DNA from: Sepiola atlantica
Lineage: Eukaryota; Mollusca; Cephalopoda; Sepiida; Sepiolidae
Length of the DNA: 64,000 nucleotides
Assembly: GCA_963556195.1 (NCBI GenBank)
Contig: CAUVYP010000262.1
Coordinates: 1,240,001 to 1,304,000, forward strand
Direction of reading: 5' to 3'
The stretch's first letter is position 1, and each line of letters opens with the position of its first letter. Both the position numbers and the translations under genes were made by a program. Below are positions 63,900-64,000 of the stretch, piece after piece. The notes beneath the pieces were generated by a model. That model was not told where the DNA came from and did not search any database. It saw nothing but the letters and a program-made list of their open reading frames with translations.

Positions 63900-64000
63900 T
63901 TTAGCGCGTTTTAAAGTTGATATCGCTTTTGTTGATCACTTCTACATTTATTCGAATTGTGCAACGAAACTTTGCAGACAGTCGCGGATAGGCCTTTTCT
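63900..64000 (+). repeat. Partial monomer at right edge
   Basis: Unit positions 1-101 of a monomer cut by the window edge. It has 'gttgatcacttctac' where the consensus reads 'gtttataacttccac', three substitutions within ten bases, so divergence may rise beyond the edge. Confidence 0.97.

Larger units (their letters stand above)
1..64000 (+). repeat. 186-bp tandem satellite array filling the window
   Basis: The same 186-bp unit follows itself head-to-tail from the first to the last base, always in one orientation, with 343 full copies and two partial end copies. Copies differ mainly by point substitutions; about 24 steps between successive units deviate from 186 bp, almost all by a single base. 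Nothing unrelated interrupts the array: no transposon, gene, simple repeat or inversion was seen. Arrays of 150-200 bp units are typical of eukaryotic centromeric or pericentromeric heterochromatin; that location is inferred, not shown. The array continues beyond both window edges, so its true size is unknown. I do not recognise the family from memory. Confidence 0.98.

Noticed and set aside
1..64000. CRISPR array
   Set aside because: There are no short repeats separated by unique spacers. The entire 186-bp unit repeats, the variable part is only a mutated version of the same sequence, and no cas-like gene is present.
1..64000. Human-type alpha satellite
   Set aside because: The unit is 186 bp and not 171 bp, and its sequence does not resemble alpha satellite as I know it. 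Only the HOR organisation and the short box resemblance are comparable.
1..64000. Tandem 5S rRNA, tRNA or other small-RNA gene cluster
   Set aside because: I found no internal promoter boxes followed by a T-run terminator in the right arrangement and no recognisable rRNA or tRNA segment in the consensus.
1..64000. Transposon insertions or target-site duplications in the array
   Set aside because: The phase is continuous across all 343 units with only 1-2 bp steps, leaving no room for an inserted element.
1..64000. Telomeric repeats (TTAGG, TTAGGG or similar)
   Set aside because: Only isolated 'ttag' within 'tttagcgcg' is present; there are no tandem short telomere motifs.

Overview
The whole window is one uninterrupted tandem satellite-DNA array. 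The unit is 186 bp, head-to-tail in one orientation. By following the phase from unit to unit I count 343 complete monomers (111-63899), a 110-bp partial unit at the left edge and a 101-bp partial unit at the right edge; the net drift over the array is only -9 bp. I found no protein-coding gene, RNA gene, transposon, CRISPR array or non-satellite spacer. A hand count of the consensus gives about 39% GC and 10 CpGs per unit (observed/expected about 1.4).

Organism: a long array of this kind indicates eukaryotic heterochromatin, probably centromeric or pericentromeric. The lack of CpG loss argues against a heavily methylated genome such as a vertebrate or plant and fits an invertebrate better. 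I do not recognise the satellite family and do not name a species.

Layout. (I) 1-13311: relatively diverged monomers with most of the 1-2 bp indels, small local repeats (a 3-monomer block seen five times) and a striking 15-monomer, 2790-bp tandem duplication (7174-9963 and 9964-12753) that differs at one base by eye. (II) 13312-17217: a duplicated 11-/10-monomer block that differs by gain or loss of one monomer. (III) 17218-62970: a mosaic higher-order-repeat (HOR) domain. I labelled the recurrent monomer types A to T. They recur in the order N-O-P-Q-A-B-C-D-E-F-G-H-I-J-K-L; one complete 16-monomer (2976 bp) copy lies at 46605-49580, and other rounds are 4 to 22 monomers long through internal deletion, insertion and duplication. 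(IV) 62971-64000: the HOR order dissolves again at the right edge.

No genes work together here. The unit may carry structural or protein-binding signals: phased A/T tracts at each monomer junction, a short block with alternative sequence states at unit positions 90-95, and a segment one or two substitutions from the CENP-B box consensus. That segment matches the nine core positions fully in two monomers (53527-53543 and 55200-55216) inside a recently duplicated 9-monomer block. Unit positions below refer to a monomer that starts at the 'tttagcgcg' element.
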